DNA of 58,688 bases, from positions 1-58,688 of IMG/VR virus record IMGVR_UViG_3300020125_000336; one strand, 5' to 3'. Positions 6,161-13,171 of this stretch are shown piece after piece (within the stretch, counting starts at the first letter, position 1; each line of letters opens with the position of its first letter). The DNA comes from a virus. Under the pieces are notes generated by a model. It was not told the DNA's origin, did not search any database, and worked only from the letters and a program-made list of their open reading frames with translations. Position numbers and translations under genes: made by a program.

Positions 6161-6526
6161 ATGAAAACTTACTTTGGATCGCGCACCGCCTCAGGGCGTG
6201 CGCTGGTGATTGTGAAGGGTGAGGACGGCAAGCCCTACAATCTCTCAATCAACCCGTCTGAACGGCTCTGGAGCCACTCCATTGAATTTGAATGGGGTTA
6301 CGGCGGCAGTGGACCAGCCCAGCTTGCGCTTGCCCTGCTGCTGGATTGCACCACGGACAAACAAATCGCCCTGGCCTTGCATCAGGGATTCAAGCGCGAC
6401 GTGGTTGCCACGTTGCCGGATAACGACTGGAAAATCACCACCGAGGAAATCAACAACTGGATCGCCGACCAGCAGAAGCGGCAAGTAACCGAGGACATTG
6501 GACATGACAAAATCCCAAAAGATTGA
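6161..6526 (+). CDS. DUF6166-like protein
   Basis: 121 residues. It begins YFGSRTASGRALV and has FEWGYGGSGPAQLALALLLD near residues 43-62, then a helix and LPDNDWKIT near 85, matching the pattern I know as DUF6166, a small domain common in phages and mobile elements with no assigned activity. First gene of the rightward early operon. Its 3' end overlaps the next gene by 23 bases. Confidence 0.8.
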   Translation: MKTYFGSRTASGRALVIVKGEDGKPYNLSINPSERLWSHSIEFEWGYGGSGPAQLALALLLDCTTDKQIALALHQGFKRDVVATLPDNDWKITTEEINNWIADQQKRQVTEDIGHDKIPKD

Positions 6527-6719
6527 GAAGCACGCTAAAGAGCAGCCGACCCGGGTTGAGTTCTCCCAGGACGGGGGCCGATCCTGGCGGGTCTGGTGCT
6601 TTGGCGACCGGAGCACCACCGTTTACCGGCGACTGATCAAGCTTTATCCCTCATGGGACTTCACCCTGATCACGCCTAAGGGACAATGGAGCACTTACGA
6701 AACCATCAACAGGAACTAA
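6504..6719 (+). CDS. hypothetical protein
   Basis: 71 residues from ATG at 6504 (a TTG lies 6 bases upstream). Basic N-terminus, then a compact beta region (DGGRSWRVWCFGDR, PSWDFTLITPKGQW). Overlaps the end of the DUF6166-like gene. No family recognised. Confidence 0.65.
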   Translation: MTKSQKIEKHAKEQPTRVEFSQDGGRSWRVWCFGDRSTTVYRRLIKLYPSWDFTLITPKGQWSTYETINRN

Positions 6720-6734
6720 AACGAAAGGAAAACA

Positions 6735-7184
6735 ATGAATGTAAAAATGCTAAATAAAGTTAAAGAGCAGATCCGGCAGGAGCCCAAGAGTTTTGATATG
6801 AACGACTGGCTCAGGCCGGGAGTCAACCGGGGCGGCACCGCATGCGGGACGGCGGCTTGTGTCGCTGGCTTTACCTGTGTAGTGGACTGGATGCAGAAGC
6901 ACCCGGACGAATGGAAGAACAAAAAGGAAATCACCCTTTCGGAAATTGTGCGGGGAACACTGCGCGGCAGCTATGATTGCGAAACCGAAGCAATCAATAT
7001 CCTGGGACTAACCCACGAACAAGCCAACCGCTTGTTTTATGTTGATGCGTGGCCGGAGCCTTTCCGGACTGATTACGGAGCGGCGCAAGAAGGGTGCCGC
7101 CAAAACCACTACCAGACCGACCATGAACGCAGGGCGCAAGTAAGCTGTGCGCGAATTGATCACTTCATCAAAACGGGATTATAA
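6735..7184 (+). CDS. conserved phage protein of unknown function
   Basis: 149 residues. A good AAAGGA site precedes the ATG. The segment GTACGTAACVAGFTCVVDW near residue 34, an ILGLTHEQANRLF helix near 88 and WPEPFRTDYGAAQ near 105 recall a recurrent phage protein in which a Cys-containing GTA turn is followed by helices and a final RIDHFIKTG. No function is established. Confidence 0.75.
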   Translation: MNVKMLNKVKEQIRQEPKSFDMNDWLRPGVNRGGTACGTAACVAGFTCVVDWMQKHPDEWKNKKEITLSEIVRGTLRGSYDCETEAINILGLTHEQANRLFYVDAWPEPFRTDYGAAQEGCRQNHYQTDHERRAQVSCARIDHFIKTGL

Positions 7185-7189
7185 GCCCT

Positions 7190-7531
7190 ATGAAAAAGCT
7201 GAAGAAATTAAAAATCGAAGTCACGCAGGATGACATCACCCACGGCAGAAAGGACGACGGGGCTTCTTGTCCCATTGCCCGGGCTTGCCGACGCTTGGGG
7301 TTTATTCCAAACGCCATGCCGGGGCACATGTCGCTTATGTGTAGTGAAACGCACGAGTACTGGCAGGCAGTGACACCATCGGTTGCATCGGTGTTTATGG
7401 GGAATTTCGATTCAGGCTTGCCGGTTCAACCATTCACCTTTGAGATCCAAGCCGTGAATCTGATCGATAGTCCAGACCTGTCAACGGAAGATGTTGAAGC
7501 AGCAACAAAGGAGGCGCAAAATGAAGATTAA
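7190..7531 (+). CDS. SCPIAR-family small protein, tandem copy 1
   Basis: 113 residues, the longest of four paralogues: VTQDDITHGRKDDGASCPIARACRRLGF at the N-terminus (written here in part as VTQDDI and SCPIARA), then a Cys in the next strand and a QPFTFEI end. It has an extra acidic C-terminal tail that overlaps the start of copy 2 by 11 bases. Tandem arrangement implies local duplication. Confidence 0.78.
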   Translation: MKKLKKLKIEVTQDDITHGRKDDGASCPIARACRRLGFIPNAMPGHMSLMCSETHEYWQAVTPSVASVFMGNFDSGLPVQPFTFEIQAVNLIDSPDLSTEDVEAATKEAQNED

Positions 7532-7796
7532 GATCCAAGTCACACGTGAGGACATCAAACACGGGGTCAGGAAAAGTTCCCGATCCTGCCCTATCGCCCG
7601 GGCCATTCAGCGAGAAGGCTGGATACCCGTAGCGGGAGCCGCCGTGGTTTCGGCTACTTGCGAAAAGACCGGCAAGTTTTACCAAGTGCCAACGCCTATA
7701 CAGCTAAGGGAGTTCATGCTGGTCTTTGACATGTATGGGAGCGGCTTTGTGCAGCCGTTCGACTACGAACTGGAAATGAAGGAGGGCGAACATTGA
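7521..7796 (+). CDS. SCPIAR-family small protein, tandem copy 2
   Basis: 91 residues from ATG at 7521, set by a strong AAAGGAGG upstream and by alignment with its paralogues (MKIKIQVTREDIKHG, SCPIARAIQREGW). It shares T-C-x-K-T-G-K-x-Y and Q/EPF endings with copy 3. Unknown function. Confidence 0.8.
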   Translation: MKIKIQVTREDIKHGVRKSSRSCPIARAIQREGWIPVAGAAVVSATCEKTGKFYQVPTPIQLREFMLVFDMYGSGFVQPFDYELEMKEGEH

Positions 7797-8056
7797 AAAT
7801 TAAAATCAAAGTCACCGAGAGTGACATTAAATGGAGCAAGCTCGGGGACGGGGAATCCTGCCCTATCGCCCAAGCCATAACCAGGGCCGGATACAAGCCA
7901 AGTGCGGGATACTTCACGATCTACGCCACCTGCGCCAAAACCGGCAAGGTCTATAGCACGAGGACGCCGACTGAACTGACCAAGTTCATGAGGCGGTACG
8001 ACCATTACGAAACCGTGGAACCATTCAACACAGAACTTAAAATGGAGAAGAAATAA
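7793..8056 (+). CDS. SCPIAR-family small protein, tandem copy 3
   Basis: 87 residues starting at TTG (7793), whose last two bases form the TGA of copy 2; AAGGAGGG lies 7 bases upstream. KIKVTESDIKW and SCPIAQAITRAGY identify it as a paralogue. The invariant Arg of IARA is Gln here. The stop overlaps the next start as TAATG. Confidence 0.8.
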   Translation: MKIKIKVTESDIKWSKLGDGESCPIAQAITRAGYKPSAGYFTIYATCAKTGKVYSTRTPTELTKFMRRYDHYETVEPFNTELKMEKK

Positions 8057-8589
8057 TGAGCGACCCAAAAGAACTGACAGAAATCAAACAGGAACAACTG
8101 ATGACGATCCTGAAGCTTGTCGAGGAAGGCAAGGTCACGTTCGTTCACACCGAAAAGCCAGATCGGCCAGTCGTCAACAAAGAGGAGTTGAAGCGGCTTT
8201 TTTGGAACACCAGCCAGCGACGGGCCAGTGAAGATCCGGTCAGGATGATCCGCATCCGGTGCGACCGGACAGTCAACCAGTGGGCTCTATACGATGAGCG
8301 CGGCAAAAAGGCCATCTCGCACTTCACTTGCGGGGTGATCAAGGACGCTACGCTGTCATCGAAGGAGATCCCGGCTGCTGGTTGCGGTGGGGCCGATTAT
8401 ATCGGCATGGCCAGTGGGGACATGATTAGCCCACGCCAGCCCCTCACGGTGCCGACGGGACAGGTTCACCGGCTTGTCTTTGACCGTTACGCCGGTCACT
8501 TCATTGACTCAGTGACACAGAACGAAATAACCCGCGTGGACTACCTGATCCTGAAGGAGGGTTGTCACGCCGAATATATACGCGCATGA
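8056..8589 (+). CDS. hypothetical protein
   Basis: 177 residues. An N-terminal helical region is followed by a beta-rich half with a Gly-rich stretch (PAAGCGGADYIGMASGD) and VHRLVFDRYAGHF. No family recognised. Coupled to both neighbours (TAATG before, ATGA after). Confidence 0.65.
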   Translation: MSDPKELTEIKQEQLMTILKLVEEGKVTFVHTEKPDRPVVNKEELKRLFWNTSQRRASEDPVRMIRIRCDRTVNQWALYDERGKKAISHFTCGVIKDATLSSKEIPAAGCGGADYIGMASGDMISPRQPLTVPTGQVHRLVFDRYAGHFIDSVTQNEITRVDYLILKEGCHAEYIRA

Positions 8590-8933
8590 GCACACCAAAC
8601 AAACTGATTGCCCTGCCAGAGTCGTACGAAAAGGATGCCCGTAAACTGTCCACGGACGTTCTAGCCAGCATAGCCGAAAGAGTCGAAGCCAAATCAGGGG
8701 AGCTGCACAAGCACTTGCTTAACCTGCTCGACGATCCCGACCGGCAAGGCACGTTCTGCGCTGACCTGTTCGCCCTGGGGACAATGGTCACGGCGCAAGG
8801 CGGGGACATGCATGACGCGGTATTCTCCATCCTGCTGCAATTCTGCCGGTTTATCGTTGCTCGTAAGCACAAGCTGATCACGGACGATCCAAAGGCCGAA
8901 ATCGAAAGGACACTGCATGCAAAACGAAACTGA
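8586..8933 (+). CDS. hypothetical helical protein
   Basis: 115 residues from ATG at 8586 (ATGA overlap). Mostly helical; two central helices with Cys near residues 58 and 87, and a basic C-terminus. Overlaps the next gene by 17 bases. No family recognised. Confidence 0.65.
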   Translation: MSTPNKLIALPESYEKDARKLSTDVLASIAERVEAKSGELHKHLLNLLDDPDRQGTFCADLFALGTMVTAQGGDMHDAVFSILLQFCRFIVARKHKLITDDPKAEIERTLHAKRN

Positions 8934-9303
8934 TCACAAGCTCTGGCGCGAAGGCAAAGGCCCCCAGGGGACCAAGCAGCCCGAAACCAAGGGTTGGCCC
9001 GAGGATAAATGGCCAGAGGGTTGGCCGGAAGCCGGGAGCACCGAGACGCCCGGGTATCTCACCTGGGAGGGGGAGCCCTACACGTTTAAACCGCTGTCGG
9101 GCGGCTACTGCGCCGTAAAGTGCTGCTCCTGGCAGAACTCCCGGCTGGAACGGGAATACCGGAACGAGATACACAACCGCAAGAAGCTCCTGGGGTCGCT
9201 CCGATGGGGTCGGCTCCGCGCCCTGGTCATTGGATGGGCGATAGCCAAGGGGCAAGACCCGGACGATGCGAAGCGGTTTGCCACGCATATCCAATACCAT
9301 TAA
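8917..9303 (+). CDS. hypothetical protein
   Basis: 128 residues. The first 45 are Trp/Pro/Gly-rich and low in complexity (WPEDKWPEGWPEAG); the rest is a compact helical domain with GGYCAVKCC near residue 62. Last gene before the structured RNA element at 9311-9421. No family recognised. Confidence 0.65.
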   Translation: MQNETDHKLWREGKGPQGTKQPETKGWPEDKWPEGWPEAGSTETPGYLTWEGEPYTFKPLSGGYCAVKCCSWQNSRLEREYRNEIHNRKKLLGSLRWGRLRALVIGWAIAKGQDPDDAKRFATHIQYH

Positions 9304-9310
9304 AGCTCAT

Positions 9311-9421
9311 GGTGATGGCTAATGCTGAGTCGCTTTCAGCTGCGGGGGTAAGCCAGCGTTGGCGCACCCAAAAGGGTTAATCCCCCACTGGTGCTGAAGG
9401 CTGAGAACTTTAGCCATCACC
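9311..9421 (+). ncRNA. candidate structured RNA with nested stems
   Basis: A perfect 12-bp stem (GGTGATGGCTAA 9311-9322 with 9410-9421) encloses a 9-bp stem with one G-U pair (9332-9340 with 9393-9401), then GGGGG/CCCCC (9344-9348 with 9382-9386) and two small hairpins near 9352-9363 and 9366-9377. The wobble supports the plus strand. It starts 7 bases after a stop codon and is followed by a modest U-rich tract, so it could be an elaborate terminator or a separate small RNA. Confidence 0.6.
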
Positions 9422-9457
9422 TTTGTTTGCTATACATAGAACCTCTTTTGACATACA

Positions 9458-9475
9458 TTGACAAGGAATAGACAA
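9458..9475 (+). promoter_or_regulatory. TTGACAAGG-ATAGAC element, copy 1
   Basis: An 18-base element identical at 16 positions to 10673-10690. It includes a perfect -35-like TTGACA and lies 34 bases before the GTG at 9510. A matching -10 is not evident, so it may be an operator or phage-specific promoter part. Confidence 0.45.
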
Positions 9476-9509
9476 CAGGCCGAAAGGCCACAACCAAAAG
9501 GAAAACACA

Positions 9510-10247
9510 GTGAAGAACCGAATTAAGTTGAGCGACTACTGGGACAAGAAGCAGGATGAAAAACCCAAAAAGGTGCAGGATATTATATCCGAGTTTGCCG
9601 CCATCAAGGATTTCACCGTCAAAATGATGGCGCATATCCTTGAGCCGATCAATCTGCCGCCCGACCAGCGGTTAGAGGAGTTCAAGAAGCGGCTGGAACC
9701 ACTGCGCGAGCAGCTAGAGGCGCATGGCCGAACCGTGGAAGGGCTGGCGGAGCAGATCAACGCCGCAAGTGTGCGGTGGGATGAAGTCATGAAGGAAAGG
9801 ACCGGCAAAACCGCGTGGCAGCACATTGCCGACTTTGACGGCGATGGCGCGGAAATTGCCAAGACTGCATTTGCGGAGTCCGTGGCCAATGTCATGGGCA
9901 AGGTATTTAAGGAGGAGGAGGACCGGAAGCCTGCCATGGTATCAATCGAGGTTAAAGGCGATGCCCCGCCAGCCCTGCGTCAGGCCCTGATGAAGGCGAT
10001 AGACAATGCGATTAAGGAAGCCACCAGCAGCCCCGGCAAGTCGTGGACGGGAAAGCAGCTGCACGAACTACTCAATCCCGACCAGTTGCGCGAGATGCGG
10101 AAGATCCTGCGGCAGGAAAAGCCCATGGAGGAGCGCACCAAGGAGCTACGGGCCATGCTCAAGACTGTGACGTTGCCGGATGGGCTCGACGCTGACTTCC
10201 TGGGGCACGCGCTGAGCCATCTTTGGCAGGAGGGAGAGCAGCTATGA
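9510..10247 (+). CDS. hypothetical coiled-coil-rich protein
   Basis: 245 residues, starting at GTG with AAAAGGAAAA upstream. Charged helices throughout, with heptad-like stretches at about 45-90 and 195-235, and a weakly ordered middle. Begins the second rightward transcription unit after the structured RNA. No family recognised. Confidence 0.65.
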   Translation: MKNRIKLSDYWDKKQDEKPKKVQDIISEFAAIKDFTVKMMAHILEPINLPPDQRLEEFKKRLEPLREQLEAHGRTVEGLAEQINAASVRWDEVMKERTGKTAWQHIADFDGDGAEIAKTAFAESVANVMGKVFKEEEDRKPAMVSIEVKGDAPPALRQALMKAIDNAIKEATSSPGKSWTGKQLHELLNPDQLREMRKILRQEKPMEERTKELRAMLKTVTLPDGLDADFLGHALSHLWQEGEQL

Positions 10248-10444
10248 AGACGCGAACCACGTGGCAGAAGCTGCAAACCATGGATCGAGCACTATCGGAA
10301 AGCGGTTGCATCGCCTTTGCCGCTATCGATCAGCCTTTAGTGACTGAACTTTGTGAAATCATCGGCGCACTTTACCGAATTGCGGAAAGCTCGCAGATTG
10401 AATCAGTGCTGCGCGACAGCCTGACCAGGGAGTTGACGTTATGA
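10244..10444 (+). CDS. small helical protein, DQxxVxxLC paralogue 1
   Basis: 66 residues from ATG at 10244 (ATGA overlap). AIDQPLVTELCEIIG near residue 27 matches ALDQAIVDQLCDLIA in the gene at 11058, followed in both by a helix and an ELQ/LTREL end. Probably duplicated small helical proteins. Unknown function. Confidence 0.68.
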   Translation: MKTRTTWQKLQTMDRALSESGCIAFAAIDQPLVTELCEIIGALYRIAESSQIESVLRDSLTRELTL

Positions 10445-10468
10445 GCGACAAACCCCGGCAACGCATTT

Positions 10469-10657
10469 ATGAGGCTTAAAACCAGTCGAGAGCGCAAGGC
10501 GCAAGCCCGGGTAAGTTTCTTTGTTCCCGGGCGCAAGGCAGCGAGCATGAGCGGGGGGTTAAACAATTGCCGCCGGAAGCATCCGAAGTGGGAGATGATC
10601 ATGCGTTACGTGGAAGAGAGCGGGGTGAAGGGGACGCGGATCTGGCGGGTGAAATAA
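10469..10657 (+). CDS. small basic protein, possible frameshifted start
   Basis: 62 residues, very basic, ending KGTRIWRVK. It has no ribosome site. The 12-codon frame at 10441-10479 (starting MSDKPRQRIYEA, coupled by ATGA to the previous gene) would join it smoothly as ...YEAKTSRERK if one T were absent at about 10476-10477. Either an indel or an overlapping start explains this. An internal ATG at 10547 is also possible. Confidence 0.45.
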   Translation: MRLKTSRERKAQARVSFFVPGRKAASMSGGLNNCRRKHPKWEMIMRYVEESGVKGTRIWRVK

Positions 10658-10672
10658 AGTTAAAACTGAGTG

Positions 10673-10702
10673 TTGACAAGGCATAGACGAAGGGATTAAA
10701 AA
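10673..10702 (+). promoter_or_regulatory. promoter with TTGACAAGG-ATAGAC element, copy 2
   Basis: TTGACA (10673-10678), 18-base spacer, TAAAAA (10697-10702), then 8 bases to the ATG at 10711. The 18-base element recurs at 9458. Confidence 0.5.
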
Positions 10703-10710
10703 CAGGGCGT

Positions 10711-11058
10711 ATGCAGCACTTACAAATCAGTGAACACGAGACCGAGATCACCGAGTTGGCGATCCAGACGGTCCTACATCAGCAGAGCATCAACGAACAG
10801 CGCAAGGGGACGGAGTTTTATCGGAAGCCCTATGATCTGGCGTTGCATATTGTTATGGCCCTCAAAGCGAGGGGTTTTAGAATCAGCGTCAGCCCGTTTG
10901 AGACGGGGACGGAGCGAGAGGTATTGTCCAGCATCCGCAAGAGTTTGCCGCTTGAGAGCAGGGACAGCGAGCATCTACAGGGGATGCATTTAGGCAAGCT
11001 GGGGATACGAACCAAGCAGGACGCCTTGCCCAAGGGTCTGCGAAGGAGGGCAGAATAA
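10711..11058 (+). CDS. hypothetical protein
   Basis: 115 residues, acidic helices first, then a strand-turn region (ARGFRISVSPFETGTER) and a basic tail. Start codon lies 8 bases after a -10-like TAAAAA. TAATG overlap with the next gene. No family recognised. Confidence 0.62.
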   Translation: MQHLQISEHETEITELAIQTVLHQQSINEQRKGTEFYRKPYDLALHIVMALKARGFRISVSPFETGTEREVLSSIRKSLPLESRDSEHLQGMHLGKLGIRTKQDALPKGLRRRAE

Positions 11059-11282
11059 TGAGCCGCAAAGCCGCCTCAGTGGAGGTTTACAGCGCCCTAA
11101 GCCTGTTGCGATTGGCCTTAATCGGCCAAGGGGCCATAATGGCATGCACTGCCCTGGATCAGGCCATAGTGGACCAGTTGTGTGACTTGATCGCAGTGCA
11201 GCACAAGGCTCTAAGGGAGATATACAGCGAGCAGGACATCGCCCAGGAGTTGCAGAGCATTTTAGAGCATCCAGAGCTTTAA
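11058..11282 (+). CDS. small helical protein, DQxxVxxLC paralogue 2
   Basis: 74 residues. Residues about 32-46 (ALDQAIVDQLCDLIA) align with the gene at 10244, with an equivalent C-terminal helix. The N-terminus differs. TAATG start; followed by an intrinsic terminator. Confidence 0.68.
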   Translation: MSRKAASVEVYSALSLLRLALIGQGAIMACTALDQAIVDQLCDLIAVQHKALREIYSEQDIAQELQSILEHPEL

Positions 11283-11304
11283 GGGAGGGTGTAAGAGTGC
11301 ATCC

Positions 11305-11338
11305 GGCCAGTCAGGTGAAAGCCTTGACTGGCCTTTTT
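11305..11338 (+). terminator. intrinsic terminator
   Basis: GGCCAGTCA (11305-11313) pairs perfectly with TGACTGGCC (11325-11333); inner AGG/CCT extends the stem with one bulge. Five Ts follow (11334-11338). It lies 22 bases after the stop at 11282. Confidence 0.85.
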
Positions 11339-11358
11339 GCTGCCCTAACCTTGCCCAG

Positions 11359-11700
11359 GTGCCAAAACTGCTATTCACCACCGAGACAGCCAAGATCGCC
11401 GCCGACAAGAGCCGCGAAGCCCGACGCCTGAGAGCCGAAGCCCAAGCCAATGGATTCTCCGTGGAACCGGAGCCGGATAGGGCTTACGTCAGCTTGAGGG
11501 TCAAATGCGTGAGACGACAGATTGAGTCAGTCAACCGCAGGATAGAGTCAGAGTCCGATCCTATGCGCTTAGACCGGCTTGTCAACGCAGTGTATAGACT
11601 GACGGAGTTGGAGCGCGTACTGAGTGGTCGGCCCTTACCCGGTCAGCTGAAGCCCGTTGCTCAGAGGCAGGTCAGGCCAGAGGCGGAGCCGATCCGCTAG
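11359..11700 (+). CDS. small coiled-coil phage protein
   Basis: 113 residues from GTG at 11359. A basic Ala/Arg helix (AADKSREARRLRAEAQ) precedes a Val/Arg/Glu coiled coil near residues 45-85 ending ELERVLSGRPLPG. I recognise this ERVLxGRPLPG type from other phages, sometimes near packaging genes, without a firm function. It follows the terminator, so transcription depends on read-through or a local promoter not seen. Confidence 0.6.
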   Translation: MPKLLFTTETAKIAADKSREARRLRAEAQANGFSVEPEPDRAYVSLRVKCVRRQIESVNRRIESESDPMRLDRLVNAVYRLTELERVLSGRPLPGQLKPVAQRQVRPEAEPIR

Positions 11701-11705
11701 TCTCA

Positions 11706-12200
11706 AGTCAGAAGTCAGACGGGGGACGGTGAAGGCTTAAACTTCGCAAAACGTAGATTAGGTGTACAAGCATGCTTAATCGTCCGACCGTCCCCACACC
11801 CTGCCCCACCCGGCACCCAGTTTACGAAGGGATGGATCAGCGGGACTCCCAATTTACAGACAGGTCATCTTGGAAGATCTGAGACGGCTTCAAGACAGAC
11901 TTAGGCTATTGGGCACACGCCGCCCTTATTAGACGGGCGACTGCTTTTGCAGCCCCAGTGTCGGTCCTGATCCCTCACGGGCCTTTGCCGTTCAAAGCAA
12001 TGGCGCGGAGAACACTGGTTTAAGGCTTTCGAGTCGAGGGACGTTTCTTCGGGCGGCGGTGTTCGGTATCCCCCGGAGTGTCCGGAGGGTTCCTGAGACT
12101 GTTTCGTCCACGGTTGACCAAGGGCGGTTACGCCTTTGAGGATCGTTGGAGGGGCAGTCTTTGTCCGTCTTGGATTGCTTCTCTGAGTTCTGATCTGACT
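11706..12200 (+). ncRNA. candidate large structured RNA
   Basis: A closing stem AGTCAGA (11706-11712) with TCTGACT (12194-12200) continues as TCAGA (11715-11719) with TCTGA (12189-12193), 12 pairs with a 2-base bulge. Nested inside are CAAGACAGACT (11891-11901) paired with two segments of 12155-12172, CCAGTGT/ACACTGG, CGCCC/GGGCG near 11930, CTGC-TTTT-GCAG near 11941, CCGGA-GTG-TCCGG near 12073 and GGCG-GTTA-CGCC near 12123. Size and setting recall large ornate phage RNAs such as GOLLD or ROOL; no match is claimed. Confidence 0.4.
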
Positions 12201-12209
12201 CGAAATTGG

Positions 12210-12298
12210 CGCTCCCATGTGTAACAGCGAGGTTTGCCCTCATTGTTGCTGGGCGTTGCCTAGGCGCTTGCAGCGGGAGCGTTAAACTGTCACACATG
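12210..12298 (-). repeat. interleaved inverted-repeat pair
   Basis: CGCTCCC (12210-12216) pairs with GGGAGCG (12275-12281), and CATGTGTAACAG (12216-12227) pairs with CTGTCACACATG (12287-12298) at 11 of 12 positions. The order is A-B-A'-B', so both can form only as a pseudoknot. The single mismatch is a wobble on the minus strand. It lies just past the end of the gene at 12343. Confidence 0.55.
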
Positions 12299-12342
12299 CT
12301 CTTCTTCTACGCCACTCCCCCACGTTCCGTCAACACCTTACG

Positions 12343-12975
12343 TCACATTATCTTATCCAGCACCTTCTGCACCGTCTTGGCTATCGGCAACACCGGCTTG
12401 GGATAGCTGGTGAAATAATCAGGCGGCAAGTCGTCCAGCCTCGGATCACGCAGCAAACGCTTCAGGCCAGAGGCCACACAGAGCAGGCTGATCGGATGCA
12501 GCGCCCCCTGCGGCACCCACCATACATGCTTCTTGGGGTCCCACCAGCTGGCTCGAACCTCCCGGCCCTTCAGCCACCCACGAAAACAAAACACCGGAAT
12601 CTCCCCCGTCACCAGCACGTAGTAATGAGCCAGATTATCCGCCACCCGGGAACCATGCTGGCCATAAATGCACAGGTGCCCCGTGCTGTACTTGGTCCAG
12701 CGCACCTGCACGTTCGTCCCCAGGTCCGGACTGTGAAAACTCCCCGTCGCCCCGACCGGCTCCTTCAACTTGAAATAACGCTGGGCGGCTATCTCGGAGC
12801 CTTTGGATTGAATGTCCTGCTCCCGCCGCGCTACCTCCTGCTCCTCGGGGGTCCCGGCGAACGGGAACTTGTCCTTCAGGCCCCGGCGGATCGAGTCCTC
12901 CCGGCGCTCAATGCCCTGCTTTATAGCCAGCTCAATATCAGCCGTTACCAGCGTCCAGATTTCCGTCGAGTTCAT
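12343..12975 (-). CDS. PD-(D/E)XK-like phage protein (tentative)
   Basis: 210 residues. The N-terminal third is helical. The centre reads KGSEIAAQRYF, then DLGTNVQVRW, YVLVTGEIPVFCFRGWLKG, a pattern (E...D-(I/L)-G-x-x-QVR) that I associate with a family of small phage nuclease-like proteins; QVR would be the degenerate E-x-K. A catalytic role is inferred. Its 5' end overlaps the small gene at 12938-13129. Confidence 0.5.
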   Translation of the reverse strand: MNSTEIWTLVTADIELAIKQGIERREDSIRRGLKDKFPFAGTPEEQEVARREQDIQSKGSEIAAQRYFKLKEPVGATGSFHSPDLGTNVQVRWTKYSTGHLCIYGQHGSRVADNLAHYYVLVTGEIPVFCFRGWLKGREVRASWWDPKKHVWWVPQGALHPISLLCVASGLKRLLRDPRLDDLPPDYFTSYPKPVLPIAKTVQKVLDKIM

Positions 12976-13129
12976 CAGCTTCCTCCAGCAGTTTCACGTT
13001 TTTGATGTCACCGCTCATATTGGCGGCGTAACGCAGGGCGTCAGCCTGGATGTGGCGAACCGCGCGAATCGCCTGATCCACCCGGCCCACCACATCCAGA
13101 CTCAATACCCATTCTTCAGCCAGTCTCAT
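12938..13129 (-). CDS. small hypothetical protein
   Basis: 63 residues from ATG at 13129 (longer frames upstream run into the periodic spacer). One basic/aliphatic helix (VDQAIRAVRHIQADALRYAANM) then an acidic C-terminus (LLEEADELDGNL). Overlaps the next start by 38 bases. No family recognised. Confidence 0.6.
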   Translation of the reverse strand: MRLAEEWVLSLDVVGRVDQAIRAVRHIQADALRYAANMSGDIKNVKLLEEADELDGNLDAGNG

Positions 13130-13171
13130 AACCAACACTTTACACGGCAACCCGGGCCACAGCCAACACAA

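Larger units (their letters stand above)
11701..12342. other. 640-base gene-free region rich in inverted repeats
   Basis: No gene is convincing. Visible pairings include GGGGACGGT (11722-11730) with ACCGTCCCC (11787-11795); a stem joining 11706-11719 to 12189-12200; CAAGAC (11891-11896) with GTCTTG (12167-12172); CCAGTGT (11955-11961) with ACACTGG (12012-12018); CTTTG-CCGTT-CAAAG near 11982; and the interleaved pair 12210-12298. It separates the rightward early operon from leftward genes. Confidence 0.7.

Noticed and set aside
11722-11795. 74-base cloverleaf-like element as a tRNA
   Set aside because: The 9-bp ends pair well and one arm has a TTTAAGC loop on the minus strand, but there is no proper anticodon arm, D-loop GG or canonical spacing.
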